Notes: a model not told the origin generated them from the letters alone. A DNA stretch of 64,000 nucleotides from Plasmodium malariae (GCF_900090045.1 NC_041781.1:902001-966000), one strand, 5' to 3'. Counted from the stretch's first letter, positions 36,107-49,585 are shown. Numbers and translations: made by a program.

Positions 36107-36340
36107 TAATACTTTGTCCTATTACTTTGTCCTATTACTTTGTCCTATTACTTTGTCCTATTACTTTATTCATTACTTTATTTCATTACTTTATTTCATT
36201 ACTTTATTTCATTACTTTATTTCATTACTTTATTTCATTACTTTATTTCATTACTTTATTTCATTACTTTATTTCATTACTTTATCTTATTACTTTATCT
36301 TATTACTTTATCTTATTACTTTGTCTTGTTACTTTGTCTT
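36107..36340 (+). repeat. 12-13-bp TTACTTTATTTCA tandem repeat
   Basis: Starts as CCTATTACTTTGT units, changes to CATTACTTTATTT and then CTTATTACTTTAT, about eighteen units in total. All three plus frames are open through it. Confidence 0.9.
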
Positions 36341-36756
36341 GTTACATCATCTTACCGTTTCTTCGTATCATTTCTTCGTACTATTCCTTCATTCCCATTC
36401 CCTTTTGTTATCCTATTTTGTTTTATTTTTTCAAGAATTCACATCTTCACGTGCCTAATGTATGACAGTAAACTACCAATTTAATTTTCCGATTTTTATG
36501 GAAAACCCTCATTACATTCTTAGTTTATTTTTTTTTTTTTTTTTTGATTATACATCATCTGGTTGTTTATGCCTTTGTTTTCATTTTTTTTTCAAATTAA
36601 TTTTGTGTCATCAAATATCTTATTTATTTATTTATTGTTTACTCTTTCCTGCTTACTGTTCAATGTTTATTATATTTTTTTCTCTTTATGATCTTTTTTA
36701 TTTATGAATTAACAAGCAAACACCTCCTGTACGGTTTTCTTATTATATATATATGT

Positions 36757-36966
36757 ATATAATTCGAATATGTGTATAATGCGAATATGTGTATAATGCG
36801 AATATGTGTATAATGCGAATATGTGTATAATGCGAATATGTGTATAATGCGAATATGTGTATAATGCGAATATGTGTATAATTCGAATATGTGTATAATG
36901 CGAATATGTGTATAATTCGAATATGTGTATAATTCGAATATGTGTATAATTCGAATATGTATATAA
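36757..36966 (+). repeat. 17-bp tandem repeat
   Basis: Unit TATAATGCGAATATGTG with ATGCG/ATTCG variants, about twelve copies, followed by (TA)n. Confidence 0.95.
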
Positions 36967-36973
36967 TTCTTAA

Positions 36974-37009
<36 letters not shown>

Positions 37010-37217
37010 CAAAACAAAACAGTGCTAATATACAACCTTTTATGAGATTTTTACAAAATAAATAAACTTGAAAAAGTTACAGTTAAAAACATAAGCATGA
37101 CGGTAACAGGAGGATTTGGAAATTCAAATACGGTTGGGAGCTAAGAATGGGGAAAAAAAATTTTTTTAAACGATCAAATATAGTTGTAGTTGTAGTTGCA
37201 GTTGTAGCTGTTTCCTT

Positions 37218-39791
37218 TTATGTATTATATTTTTCCTTTACGAAATCAAAAACCACATCCGCATCTTGTATAGAAGCCACTTCAACATTTTTCTTTTTTT
37301 CTGCAAAAATGGAAAGCGGAAACAAGAAACACGTTATGTATGTGTGTAGGCTGTGCACATATATATATATAGATATAGATAAATAGATAGATAAATAGAT
37401 AGATAAATAGATAGATAAATAGATAGATAAATAGATAGATATATCTATAGATAGATACAAAACGCGAACGAGCAAACGGGATGTATATATGATGAAATCT
37501 CAAATCGTTATGTGCTCTTTGCACCTAGATTTGCCAATCCCTTTATAATTTTAATTCCTTACCAGTGTCAAGTCTAATAATGTCAAAATAGTAGTCAAAG
37601 GAGTCGTAGTTAATACGTATTGTGCTGTTTTTTGTAAGGCAAGAATAGTACCTTAACTTCTCTTCTAATTTTTTCTATCAATAAGATGTATTAAGTAGAA
37701 AAAAAAAAAAAATAAATAAAATAAAATAAATGCGTAATTCGTGAATACTACAATTCGATAATTATTTAAATATTTTAATTATAATTATAATGTTAATTAT
37801 AGTTACATTTTTATTTTGTTATATCATATTGTATTACATTATATCATATTATATTATTTATTTTTTTTTTTTTTTTCCTTTTTTAACTTTTGGCTCGCTC
37901 ATTTCAAAGAACTTTTTATGGTGTGGCTGCAAAATAACACTGGAGGCTGTGTCCAATTTTACGAATCTTAGTCTTACTACGTCGAAGCAGCTAAAAAATA
38001 ATATATATATATAAATATAATAAAATATAATGAAATATAATGAAATATAATAAAATATAATAAAATATAATGAAATATAATGAAATATAATAAAATATAA
38101 TGAAATATAATGAAATATAATGAAATATAATAAAATATAATGAAATATAATAAAATATAATGAAATATAATAAAATATAATGAAATATAATAGAATAAAA
38201 ATTTCACAGTAATAAAAAGAAATAATGGTGAAAAGAAAATACATAAATAAATTATCTAAATTTCAAGCGCCTTCTATTTTTATATATTTATTGTTTTATC
38301 CATTTTCCTGCCTAACTTCAGCTGCAACGATTTCATAACCCAAGTTGGCAAAAAGATAAAATTTTTTTTTGCTTTGAAATCCAAAACGTTGATGAAAACC
38401 CTGTCTAGTTCTATAAAGGAAGCATAAAAGGTTAGAAAAAAAAAAGAGACAAAATGAACAGATGAATAAAAATGAACAAAACAGAATGAAGAAAACAAAA
38501 GGAAATAGTCTTTTATAAGACAGAGTCAACAGCCTTTCCCTCCATCCTTTCACACTTCTTCTCACTTACTGTTAATATTTTGGTACTCACACAGCTTGTT
38601 TACATCGAGCATGCTCATATTTTGATAAATTAATTTTTTTTTTATATCAACTTTTTCGATGACAAAATTCCAAGGAACTTCAATATGTTTATTAAGTAGC
38701 TGCATAGATAAATGTAAACAAAAGAGATGAAGTAACAAAAGAGATGAAGTAACAAAAGAGCGTTTATTCAAACCCATGTGCAAATGATCTGTACTATATT
38801 GTCTATAACAATGTGTGCACATATAACACAAAATTATGTAACTCTTTTTTTCTTTTTTTTTAATTTTACTAGATCGTATATAAATAAAGGTAAGGAGGCT
38901 TTATCACTATGCTGAATATTGTTATGGCAAAATGTACCTAAATCATTTTAGTAAGTTTCAAGAATGCAATAAAATAAATAAATATATGAAAAAAAAAAAA
39001 AAATTTTGATAAGCTCACATAATTCCTCTACGTGTACATGTTTATTTATACGTATTTCAATTGGTCAGTATATGATTTATGTGCACATTCCACAAGTGCA
39101 TACATGGGAAGGTACTATACAAAATTTACAAAAACGTACTTACCATCGAACGGGTTAAATTTATCGCTAAGTGGTAGGGAGATCAAATAAAACTCATTCT
39201 TGTCATTTAATAAATTTAAATTGTTTATATCATTTACATATGTTAAAAGCTACAAATTGAATATAAAAGAAAAAACAAAAAAAAAAAATTTTATCATTGC
39301 GTCAGATATCGATAACATATATTGTGTGTACAGCTTCTTCCACATTTTAAGATTAACTTTTGTCTTATATATAGTCTTAATAGTGTAATTCTTCATTCTT
39401 GTAAAAATGGATAAATAAGGCTTGCATCTACGAATGTTATGCTTTGCCGATATGTAAGATATGTTATTTGTAGCTGCATTTTTCGAGTCAACACTGGTGT
39501 CTATACTCAGAAAAAAAAAAAAAAAAAAAAAAAAAAAGGAAAAAATGAAGAATTAATAAAGTGGATAAGGAAAAGAAAAAAAATAAGAAAAAGAAAAAAG
39601 TACGAATGAACATTTTGTAGTTTCATCAGACTTTGAAAAAAAATAAAAAAATAAAAACATCCCATTCCAAATTCTCTCAAACAACATTTCTTTTTCTTTC
39701 ACATAATTAATCTTTCATCCTTTTGCGCTTAAAATAACATACTCATAGTAAATGCAAAAGTTAGAAGGACACATAAAATAATTTTAATCAT
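37218..39791 (-). CDS. UFD1: UFD1 with apicoplast-type leader (SELMA import machinery)
   Basis: Nine exons on the minus strand: 39791-39743, 39500-39358, 39249-39144, 38937-38870, 38699-38570, 38410-38317, 37990-37888, 37674-37563 and 37300-37218; 295 residues with continuous phase. UFD1 wording is clear: DKASLPLFIYDLLLNKHIEVPW (proline-site region of the double-psi barrel), NFIFLPTWVMKSLQL, SSVILQPHHKKFFEMSEPK, KLEEKLRYYSCLTKNSTIRINY and DADVVFDF. The protein starts with a signal peptide (MIKIILCVLLTFAFTM) and a basic Asn/Lys/Ser-rich stretch, the bipartite leader of apicoplast proteins. That fits the symbiont-derived ERAD-like complex (with Cdc48 and Der1) that pulls proteins across the second-outermost apicoplast membrane. 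Length is close to the UFD1 core without the C-terminal tail. Three introns begin GTTA instead of the usual GTAA/GTAT. Confidence 0.88.
37380..37445 (+). repeat. GATAGATAAATA repeat in UFD1 intron
   Basis: About five 12-bp units AGATAGATAAAT in the last intron of UFD1. Confidence 0.9.
38010..38195 (+). repeat. 10-bp AATATAATGA repeat in UFD1 intron
   Basis: About eighteen units of AAATATAATG/AAATATAATA within the sixth intron of UFD1. The minus strand reads openly as YFIIFHYILLYF, a false frame. Confidence 0.9.
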
Positions 39792-40587
39792 CTTAGGGCG
39801 TTCGAAAAAGGTAAACCACACTTAATATGTTGTATTATACTATATCGTGTTGTACTATATCGTGTTGTACTTTATCGTGTTGTACTTTATCGTGTTGTAC
39901 TGTATTGTATTTTACTGTGTCATAATCAGTTGTATTTTTTTTTTTCCCTTTTTTGGTCCATTATGTTTACTAAGGAGTATTAATTATAGCTATACGTAAA
40001 ATTCAAATAATACATCTTCTAACAAATTGTTAGCTTATCGTTCATTAAAATGTACGAACGATTTTTATTTGAAAGAGATTAAAATTATCTTCTTTTTGAA
40101 AGTATGCGGTATATTCGTGTTATGCAAAAAGAGCCATTAAAAAAGCTCTCCTTAAGGTTATAAAAAATAATAGAAACGACAAAAAAGAATAAAATAAAAA
40201 AAAAAAATAAATAAAAAAAATGTTTATAAAAAGTTAAGAAATAGTGAAAAGAACATGACTAAATCATGAAGAAAAAGATGAAAGATAAAATGAGAGAACA
40301 AAAAAATAAATGTAATAAAGAAAAAATACTAATAAAACTCATATGCTTACATAATATAGGTACATACATTGAAGGAGAAACATAAATACATAAACTAAAT
40401 GAACTGCATGAAATACATAAACTACATGAACTGCATGAAATACATAAACTACATGAACTGCATGAAATACATAAACTACATGAACTGCATGAAATACATA
40501 AAATATATGAAACGCATGAATGACCTGAGTTAACTTAAAACGTGAAATGTTAACCTTTTTTTTTCATCTATAAGGCCGAACGTAACA

Positions 40588-40629
<42 letters not shown>

Positions 40630-41707
40630 TGCACACATAATATTTTATGTGTGCACAACTGTCATTTGAGGATTCACACTTTTAGTAGAATTATTTTTTT
40701 ATCTTTTTGTCGGTTAAACTGAACATAAAAAATAGGAAAAGGAAATTAAACAGGCGCCTGCTTTTTCAATTTTTTAATTTTTTGTGTTGTATTTAATTAT
40801 ACTTTTTTTTATTGAAAAATTCCGTAACATGTAGAGTTTCCTCTTTTCAAATAATTTGTGAAGCACATATATTTACGTAAAAAAATACTTTTCGCGGCTT
40901 TCTATATTTTTATAAATACGCTTGTTTTGTTTTGTTTGCACACTGTTTCGAACAATTTCAGTTCAAAAAAAGAACGACTCGCAAATAAGGAAACGAATCG
41001 GAAAAAGTAAAAAAAAAAAAAAGGAAAAAATAAAAAGAAAAAATAAAAAGAAAAAATAAAAAGAAAAAATTAAAGAATTAAAAAAAAATTACAAAAAAAA
41101 AAATGAACAAATGAACAAAAAATGAACAAATGAACAAAAAATCAACAAAAAATGAACAAAAAATCAACAACGTTAATTCTTCCCATCAAAACGTAAACAT
41201 TTGATTTTAATTTTTTCATTTTATCATTACTTTACTGTTGCTACACCATTACTTTATTATTACATTATCGATGTTTTATCAGTAGAGCAATTACAGGAAT
41301 AAACATCTGAAGTACTATAAATTACATGAACGACTCATGTAGACACAATTATATTTCACACAATGATGTAAGGAATAATTACAAGAATGTACAAACGAAT
41401 CCTTTTTGATATGCCTTATTTTTTTGTTTCATTTAGTCCTACCAAGCTATCAATTCGCTGATTATTTAGAAACATGTGCATGTATTTAGATTTATGTACA
41501 CATATATACATGTTCGAATATTTACTAACACGTTCACGTATATACAAATGCATATGGGTCCTTTCTCCAAATTCAGCATTCTATTCATTTTGCTAAGGAA
41601 AAAATGACAAATAACATACCGTTCCAAAATGCTATTAATAATATAGTATTAAGGAATTCCTAACTTGTACAGCTTAAAATATTTCCATAAAATTTGGGTT
41701 TCAAAAG
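39792..41707. other. Intergenic with simple repeats
   Basis: 5' of UFD1 and 3' of the methyltransferase. Holds a 15-bp TTGTACTATATCGTG repeat (39836-39905), a 27-bp repeat (40384-40500), (AT)n (40592-40624) and A-rich AAAAAGAAAAAAT / AATGAACAA repeats (41020-41170). No gene seen. Confidence 0.6.
40384..40500 (+). repeat. 27-bp tandem repeat
   Basis: Unit beginning TGAAATACATAAACTACATG, four copies plus degenerate ends. Confidence 0.9.
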
Positions 41708-42370
41708 TTAGGAACATTTAAAAATCAATGTAGTAATAATCTGACCGCTTCTTCCCGAAAATGTTATGGATTCATAGAATATTTCATCCATTAAAGATAA
41801 TTTAAATTTTGAGCAGCTCTTGTTGAAGTTGTTAATAATATATAATATTTCCTCCTTACATGCGTTACATGATGTAATACATAAAAGTGTATGCCATCGA
41901 AAGAAAAATGATATTTGTTTAAAATATTCATTCTGTTTATTATTCATAAAAAATATATCAAATGTTCCCTTATCATTTAATAATTTATAGTCATTCATTA
42001 ATTTCGAATTTTTATTTAACTCCTTTTCAATATTACAAATATCTAACACTTGTACATATATATTGTTCGCATTATTAATATTAAACCATTTTTTGGCTAA
42101 CTCTATAGCACTATTTGAAAAATCAAAACCATATAAATTTAAAAAACCTCTATTATATAATTTATGTAAGAATAATCCATTTCCACAGCCTATATCAAGT
42201 ATTGATATACTCTTTTTTTCTTTAAAATTTTTGTCAATCCAATTAATTATTTTATCACAATTTTCCTCAAACCATTCTTCTAATTCAATATTTGACTCTT
42301 CGTAATTTTCCAATTCATTTTTATAAACTTCTTCCCAGTAGCTCAATTTATGTAACTTGGATGGAGTCAT
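41708..42370 (-). CDS. EFM4/METTL10-type protein lysine methyltransferase
   Basis: 220 residues from ATG 42370; the frame is open further upstream but has no ATG before MTPSKLHKLSYWEEVY. The family (yeast Efm4, human METTL10/EEF1AKMT2) methylates a lysine of elongation factor eEF1A using S-adenosylmethionine. Family marks: SYWEEVYKNELENY near 10-23, EEWFEEN at 31, motif I ILDIGCGNGLFLHKL at 57-71, the acidic SAM-ribose strand LYGFDFSNSAIELAK at 79-93, DKGTFDIFFMN at 133, ITSCNACKEEIL at 165 and the C-terminal FSGRSGQ segment with a beta-strand. Order and spacing match METTL10 throughout, and the length is normal. No insertions, which is unusual in this window. Probably cytosolic, with no leader. 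Confidence 0.88.
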   Translation of the reverse strand: MTPSKLHKLSYWEEVYKNELENYEESNIELEEWFEENCDKIINWIDKNFKEKKSISILDIGCGNGLFLHKLYNRGFLNLYGFDFSNSAIELAKKWFNINNANNIYVQVLDICNIEKELNKNSKLMNDYKLLNDKGTFDIFFMNNKQNEYFKQISFFFRWHTLLCITSCNACKEEILYIINNFNKSCSKFKLSLMDEIFYESITFSGRSGQIITTLIFKCS

Positions 42371-43774
42371 TTTCACTTTGCAATTTATTTGTTTTCTTAT
42401 TTTTTTCCCCTTTCTTTTGATGTAGTGTAAAATTATTGTTGATATATTTTGTTTTGTCAAACATTCTCGTATTTTAATTTCATGTGCTTTATGTGGATAC
42501 AATTTTTTTTTTCTTTTTCTTTTTTTTTTTCTTTTTCTTTTTTTTTTTTTTTTTTTTTCTTAAATGTTATTCTTTAGATATATCCAAGCTCTAGGGCGCT
42601 TTAACACATTTGCCTAAGTTAGTAGCTTGTAATAGTAATTGTTTTTCTCTCTTTAAATTATTATTTTTTTTTTTAATATTTTATCCTTCTTCCCGCCTTG
42701 TGTTGGGAAAAAAAGTGTATGTATGCACGCAAGGAGGCATTCATGGCGGTATGCATGTACGTACATAGATGTATATGCATATGTATAACGTTGTAACATT
42801 TCAATGAAAAAAATTTTCTGCAACTTGTATGCCTATCCATTTTTTTTATTTTATTTTATTTTATTCTATTTTAATTTTTCCCCTTTGTCATATAGACATT
42901 CATAGCTGCTACTTCTTTTCTCTCTTCCTTTTTTTTTTTTCCCATATGTAATAAAAAATTTATGAAAGTAAAATAAAAAAGTGAAATAAAAAAGTGAAAA
43001 AAAAAAGAAAAAAAAAAAAAGAGGTCTCTGCTTCTAACTTACATTACAGCCATCTTGTGTGGATAGGTGTAAAATTTTACATTTTATTTTGTTTTGCAAT
43101 TTTTTTTTTTCATTCATTTTTGTGTTTTAAAGAATTACCGAAAATTACTAATAATTTAGTAATTATTATAATATAGTAAGTTAGGCATGGTGTAAAGAAA
43201 AAATGTAAGCAATTTTTGTTAAATTTTAAAATGTTTGCTTTTATTTAGCAAAAGGGAAAAAAGGAAAAACTAAGTTTACATATAATAGCTTACATATGTA
43301 TACTGATGTGATAACAAATTATCAAAATGTGTAAATGTTCTTTTTTATCTTTTCGTTTTTTTATTTATTTATTATTTTTTTCCACCATCCACCCCAGCAA
43401 TTATAAATATATTATAACAATATATTATAGATAAATCAAAACATATAATGATGTTCTAACTTTTTAACCGTTTTCTATGTATAAAATGAAAAAAAAAAAA
43501 TGTTCATGTAATGATATTAATTCATTGGAAAATATCATTTAATGATCTTTTTTTTTCTTTTTCTTTTTTATAGTATTGAAAGAACAAGTAATTCATATTA
43601 TAATTTGTTTTGTAGTATAATAACTGTTTTGATATCTTTGCAAAAATATGGGGTTGAAAATATATTTAAAACATGATACTAATAAAAAGGCTATTTAATT
43701 TTATTATGTTCATAACGAAAAACATATGTTGACATAGAAATGTTGCACAAACAGATTTTTATTTTATGTACATG

Positions 43775-43812
<38 letters not shown>

Positions 43813-43855
43813 GTGTACAATAAATAAAAGCATGTATCAATAACCTTATATATAT

Positions 43856-43926
<71 letters not shown>

Positions 43927-44277
43927 ACAACTTATAACATGTAACAAAATTCTTTTTTTTATGCATTTTTCCTGTTATATGTCAAAATTATTTATTATAA
44001 AAACAAGTTTTATTTTATATTAACGTTTTTTGTTTATGCATATACATATAATATGTAGACCCTATTGACATATTATGTACACAATATATATATATAATAC
44101 ATATATATGTATATACATAAAGACACAAATATATACATGCTTATATATATACATGTGCATACTGTTTGCTTATATAAGTGTGTATACATATATATAGGCA
44201 AATACTTACAAAAAAAAAAAAATTAAAATAATAAATAAAGGGGTTAATAAGTAGACAAAAAGAAAAATTAAGAACAA

Positions 44278-44316
<39 letters not shown>

Positions 44317-44783
44317 AAGTGAGCATATTTTGAAAATAATAAATGATGAAAAATTATTAAAAAAAAAAGGTATTATGTAATTAAACATACATATATACAA
44401 CATATACATATATATACAACATATACATATATATACAACATATACATATATATACAACATATACATATATATACAACATATACATATATATACAACATAC
44501 ATAACATATATATACAACATATACATACATATACATATATATACAACATATACATATATATACATATATATATACATATATATATACATATATACGTATA
44601 CATACATATGTGCAGGCTCATGCACATTCAATACATAATATATATAAAATTAAGGCAAAAATATCAAATAATTATAGCTAAAATAGCAATTAAATAAATA
44701 TATGGATTTTTATATTTTCAAATATATCAAAAAAAAAAAAAAAAAATGATAAAAAAGAATGAAAATGAAAGAAAAAAAAAAGT
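42371..44783. other. Intergenic, very AT-rich
   Basis: Divergent/convergent spacer holding poly(T) runs at 42508-42560, (TA)n at 43779-43805 and about 60 bases of (AT)n at 43862-43922, A35 near 44281-44315, and a 19-bp repeat at 44383-44530. No coding-like frame other than repeat artefacts. Confidence 0.6.
44383..44600 (+). repeat. 19-bp CAACATATACATATATATA repeat
   Basis: At least five copies with a 19-base period, then degenerate ATACATAT sequence, immediately 3' of the RNA-binding protein gene. Confidence 0.85.
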
Positions 44784-45782
44784 TTAATATCTTGGATTGT
44801 TATAGAAGGCATTAAAAGAATCCATATTACCTGGATAGTTCAGCTGATACCCCTGTGGAACATTCGTATATACATTTGGAACAAATGATACCGGATAATT
44901 AAAAGTATTTGGCGAATCATTATCGTGATGATACACTGGTGCTCTTCTAACAAAATTGTTACGATTATTCATATTGTTTTTTTGATAATAATTATAATTT
45001 TGATTTTTTTTTATATAATTTTGATTGTTCTGATATTTTTTATAATTCTGGGACACAGCAAAATGTAAGAAAACTACTCTATTATCAATAATGCGTTCAG
45101 GTTGTTGCATAACTTTAAAAGCTTCTTTTGGTGAAGAAAAGGTTAAAAAACCATAACCTTTTGATTTTCCTTCATTATCATGTATTATAACACATTCTTC
45201 CAATTTACCATACTTTTCAAAAATATCTCGTAATGTACCAACATTCGTTTTTTGAGATAAATTTCGAACAAATAATTTATTTTGATAATGATCTGTAAAA
45301 GGGTCAGCTACTAAACGTACCTGTAATTCTTTGTTATCTAATGTATGACTACTTTTTAGGCATTTCTGAACAGATTCGACATATTTAAATGTAACAAAAC
45401 CATAACCTTTCGATCTACCTTCTTTTTCCCTAACTATTATACCATCTTCAATTTCACCAAAAGCTTCAAAATATTTTAAAAATTGGTCATCTCTTGTACT
45501 AAATGGAATATTTCTGATCATTAGCCTTCTTGTTGAAGGTGATGACGCTACTGCTTCGTTACACTTTTCACGTATATCTTGATGAGTTAAAGCGCATGTA
45601 GCTAATATATCTATTAACTGTTCTTTAGATAATGGTGCAATTAATCGTCTTAATTTTTCTACTTCTGATTCATCTTCTTTTAAAACTTTTTCATTCGAAT
45701 TATGTTCAACACTTTTTTTATCCTGTGATGAATGTGAATTTGATCTCATTGAGTTGTAGTTTACGTTTTCTTCTGATGTCAT
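44784..45782 (-). CDS. RNA-binding protein with two RRM domains
   Basis: 332 residues, single exon, ATG at 45782. RRM1 spans about 87-158 (RNP2 LMIRNI, RNP1 KGYGFVTF) and RRM2 about 169-243 (RNP2 LFVRNL, RNP1 KGYGFLTF), joined by a nine-residue linker. A helical segment before RRM1 (LIAPLSKEQLIDILATCALTHQDI) is like the one preceding the RRMs of plant UBP1-associated/hnRNP-type proteins. The tail is Asn/Tyr/Gln-rich (NYIKKNQNYNYYQKNN), a prion-like composition common in RNA-granule proteins. Role: binding of mRNA; the target is unknown. Very long AT-rich spacers flank the gene on both sides. Confidence 0.9.
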   Translation of the reverse strand: MTSEENVNYNSMRSNSHSSQDKKSVEHNSNEKVLKEDESEVEKLRRLIAPLSKEQLIDILATCALTHQDIREKCNEAVASSPSTRRLMIRNIPFSTRDDQFLKYFEAFGEIEDGIIVREKEGRSKGYGFVTFKYVESVQKCLKSSHTLDNKELQVRLVADPFTDHYQNKLFVRNLSQKTNVGTLRDIFEKYGKLEECVIIHDNEGKSKGYGFLTFSSPKEAFKVMQQPERIIDNRVVFLHFAVSQNYKKYQNNQNYIKKNQNYNYYQKNNMNNRNNFVRRAPVYHHDNDSPNTFNYPVSFVPNVYTNVPQGYQLNYPGNMDSFNAFYNNPRY

Positions 45783-45885
45783 TTTGCTGCTTCTTTCTTA
45801 CTTATCTTTGTTCTATATATATGTTCGTTTATACGTATACACATATATACATATTACGGTATATATGTATGTGTATATGTATACG

Positions 45886-45916
<31 letters not shown>

Positions 45917-46233
45917 ATATAATAATATAAATTATAGTATAACGTGATATAATGTAGGGTAACAATACAGTATGATATAGTTAAGTACAATTTAATTTAA
46001 TTTTTTTATTTTTTAAATAAAATGAGATAAAATTAATTAAAAGGATATAAAATTATATGCAATAATGTGTGTTATATTTTTATATAGCAGTAACGGAAAA
46101 CAAAAAAGTTTAAATTTTCACCAATTTACCCCTTATAAAAAAATCTTGTTATATCTTCTATTCCTTTTAATTTAATTCATGTTTTACGCAAACAGCATAC
46201 AATTAATTTTGAATATTCATACATGTATACATG

Positions 46234-46274
<41 letters not shown>

Positions 46275-46871
46275 CCTTTGAAGTGTATATTACGTATATC
46301 TAGGTAAGCATAGGCACCTAAACACGTAAATGTACGCAAGGTACAAATATTTACATATGTACGTATATAAACATATGTATATATACATATATGTATATAT
46401 ATATATGAGTATGTGTGTACATATATTTACATATGACATACCACATAAACATATGTGTATACACAATAAATGTTGCAATATGTGGAACAAGGACAAAATG
46501 TTAAAAATATTAATTGTAAACTAAATTATGTAAGAAAACCTCCTTTATATCTTCATATGTAATAATCGTGTACGTCAAAAAAAAGAAAAAAAAACCGAAA
46601 AATAAAGAAATGAAAAGTAATGAACAGATCAAAAACAACTATTCGTAACTACTATCTTACTCTAGTTACTAATTATGTAAATTATGAATTGCTCATAAAA
46701 TATTATGCATATATGTATAATACGTATTCGCTAGCACACCTTTATACAAAATTATACTTATATATATATATATCTTTATTACTTATACAAAACAGACTGC
46801 AAATTCCTTTCAAACGTTTTTATTTTTTTACCTTTAAAAAAACTAATTATGGGTAAACATAATAAAATAAG

Positions 46872-46919
<48 letters not shown>

Positions 46920-48844
46920 TAAATAATATCTGGTTAATGAACAAAAAGTTCGTTAAAAAAAAAAAAATAAAGTTTTTACATTCAAGTATTAAAATTTTTT
47001 CTATAATTAAATTTAAAAAAAGAAAAAATGACGAAGAGAAAAATATTTCAAATAAGTTCGAAAAATTCTTAAACAAAAACTAATCGCAGTTAATATGATG
47101 TCACGTTCAATTCGTTTTTTTCTTAAAGTTTCTAGAAAAAACTCTCAAATACAATAATATATATATATATATATACATACAATAATATATTTAATACGGT
47201 TATTTACTTATATACAATAAAGCGTTCAAGTAATTCTAAAAAAATCGTTTTAAAAATAAAGTATAAATTACAAAAAAAGAATTATTAATACTTTCATTTC
47301 ACTTTTTAGTAATATAATTTCAAAAAAGTACAAACATTTTCTTCTATAATAACAACAAAATATTTTAAAAGATATGGAAATAAAAAAAATTTATATAAAT
47401 ATATAATACATATAAAATATTTATTGCACATTACAATTTTTTTTTTTTTTTTTTGGTTTTTGCTCATCAATTTTATATATACAATTACGCTTATAATATA
47501 TATAAATATTATATATGTAATATATATATATAAATAATATATATATAAATATATATATAAATAAAATATATATATATAACATATATATATGTAAATTATA
47601 TATATATTTATAAAATATTACTTTATTATTTAGGTGTAATAAAATGAATGTTTATAGCTACATGTTTTTCTTTTCCTTTATTAATTATAGTAGTTGCATG
47701 TTTTATTATTTTTCCTTTTTTAATAGCAGTTACATGTTTTATTACTTTCCCTTTTTTTAATAGTGCTTGCATGTTTTAGTTTTAGTTTGTTTTTGTTTTT
47801 TTCTTCGGTGTATTATAAATACATATAAAACTAAATTATTATTATAAAAATAAAAATTATATACTATATTCCAAGATTTTTAAATGGAAAAAAAAAAAAA
47901 TAAAATAATAAAGAATTACCAATATTTCTAATATTATTAATTTTTCCATCTTTATTTTTTTAAACAAAAAAAAAGAAGAGTTATATATATATATATATAT
48001 GTATATAACATATTTTATGTACAAATAAAAAATTAGTCAAAATAGAAATTTTATTACATTTTTATACGTTTTTTTTTTTTTGGTTAAAATTTTAGAAATT
48101 GATTTTTTTTTAATTTTTTTTTAATTTTTTTTATATAAAAAAAAGAGTAAATTCATTAAGAGATAATAAAATTTTAAAGTAAATAAATTAATCGAATTAT
48201 ATTTTGAATATTATATAAAATAAGGGAAGCAAAATGCCATTGTAATAATAAAAGCTTAATATGTATAATATATATATATATATGTACTTATATGGGTATA
48301 TATATATGTGTGTAAGAAGAAAGCTTATGAGCAAAAGATATATCTTATGTAATGAGTTAATACCAAGTGACACATTCCCCTTATTCAGAACAATTTTGTT
48401 TGTTAAAATTTTCCCACGCTATTAAAAAGAAAAAAAGAGAAAAAACATGAAAAAAAAAAAAAAAAAGAAATGAAAAGACCCCTTAATTGCATGCGGATAA
48501 TTTTTTTTATTTTTTAATTTTTATACGTAAATTAATGCTTTAAAGCAAAAAAAAAAAAAAAAATATATTGATAAAGCATAATAATGTGATACATGAAATA
48601 GGCACTATGAGCATGAAGGTAAAAAATAGAAGGGGTTTTATCCTTAATGGAACAAAGATGTTTAATTATTAATAATAAATAGTATATGCACTAAATTAAT
48701 ATTCATATTTTTTTATATTTTTAAAATTATATTGGGCTATGAATGTTAACAACGGCGTTTTTTCGGGTTGTCCTTTTCTTTACGTATGTGCAAATCCATT
48801 GCCCTTATTAGTCATTTTATATTTATGTGTACGTATATATATAT

Positions 48845-48884
<40 letters not shown>

Positions 48885-49549
48885 TATATATATACACGCT
48901 TAAGTGCACATATGTGTGTGCGTATGTCATTTTTTTCCTGCGCTAATATAGAAAAGCTATATAAAAAATGTACATTCACAACATAGGCTATAAAAAAGAA
49001 CTAGAATTAAATGGTTCAATTGCCTATTATTTCTGCACTCATGAGGCCTTTTTTTTTTTAACTCAACATTTGTAGGAATATCGTTTTCATGAACGCTCTA
49101 AAGAAAAAAAAACCAAAAAAAAAATTAAGAATTATATTCATATATGCATACATATATATATATATATATATATACTTATGTGTGTATGCTTATTATGATT
49201 TATTAAATATATATGCCTCTTTTGGCAAATATTTAAATTTATACAGGACGAGTCGTACCATACACAAATGAGTATCTTATATATATTTTGTATATATATA
49301 AGTATTTTGTATGTATATATATTTACATGAACTTTTTAGGCTATTGTGTGTGCAAGTGTATTCTCTTTATAAGAAGGGTAAGCATATGAACACGCAGAAA
49401 AAAAAAAAAAAAATAATACTATGTTTCTGTTATGTATACATAACAAGAAAACTAAAAAAATTGGTCTGTTAAAACTGTTTTGTTTGTTTAATTTCGCACA
49501 CAGCTTATTTTTGAACACATTTCGTAAATAAAATAGTTTTTAATCTATA

Positions 49550-49585
<36 letters not shown>

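Larger units (their letters stand above)
35757..37217. other. Convergent 3' region with two minisatellites
   Basis: Between the plus-strand tethering gene and the minus-strand UFD1. It holds poly(T) at 35921-35954, a 12-13-bp CATTACTTTATTT array at 36107-36340 and a 17-bp array at 36757-36966. No gene is seen. Confidence 0.6.

Noticed and set aside
36088..36484. Three plus-strand frames of 114-125 residues rich in YFITLFHYFISLLY
   Set aside because: Translation of the TTACTTTATTTCA repeat in a 3' intergenic region.
43862..48300. Candidate centromere in very AT-rich DNA
   Set aside because: Plasmodium centromeres are 2-3 kb blocks of over 95 % AT with internal tandem repeats; this stretch is AT-rich but broken by ordinary sequence and by a gene, without such a block.
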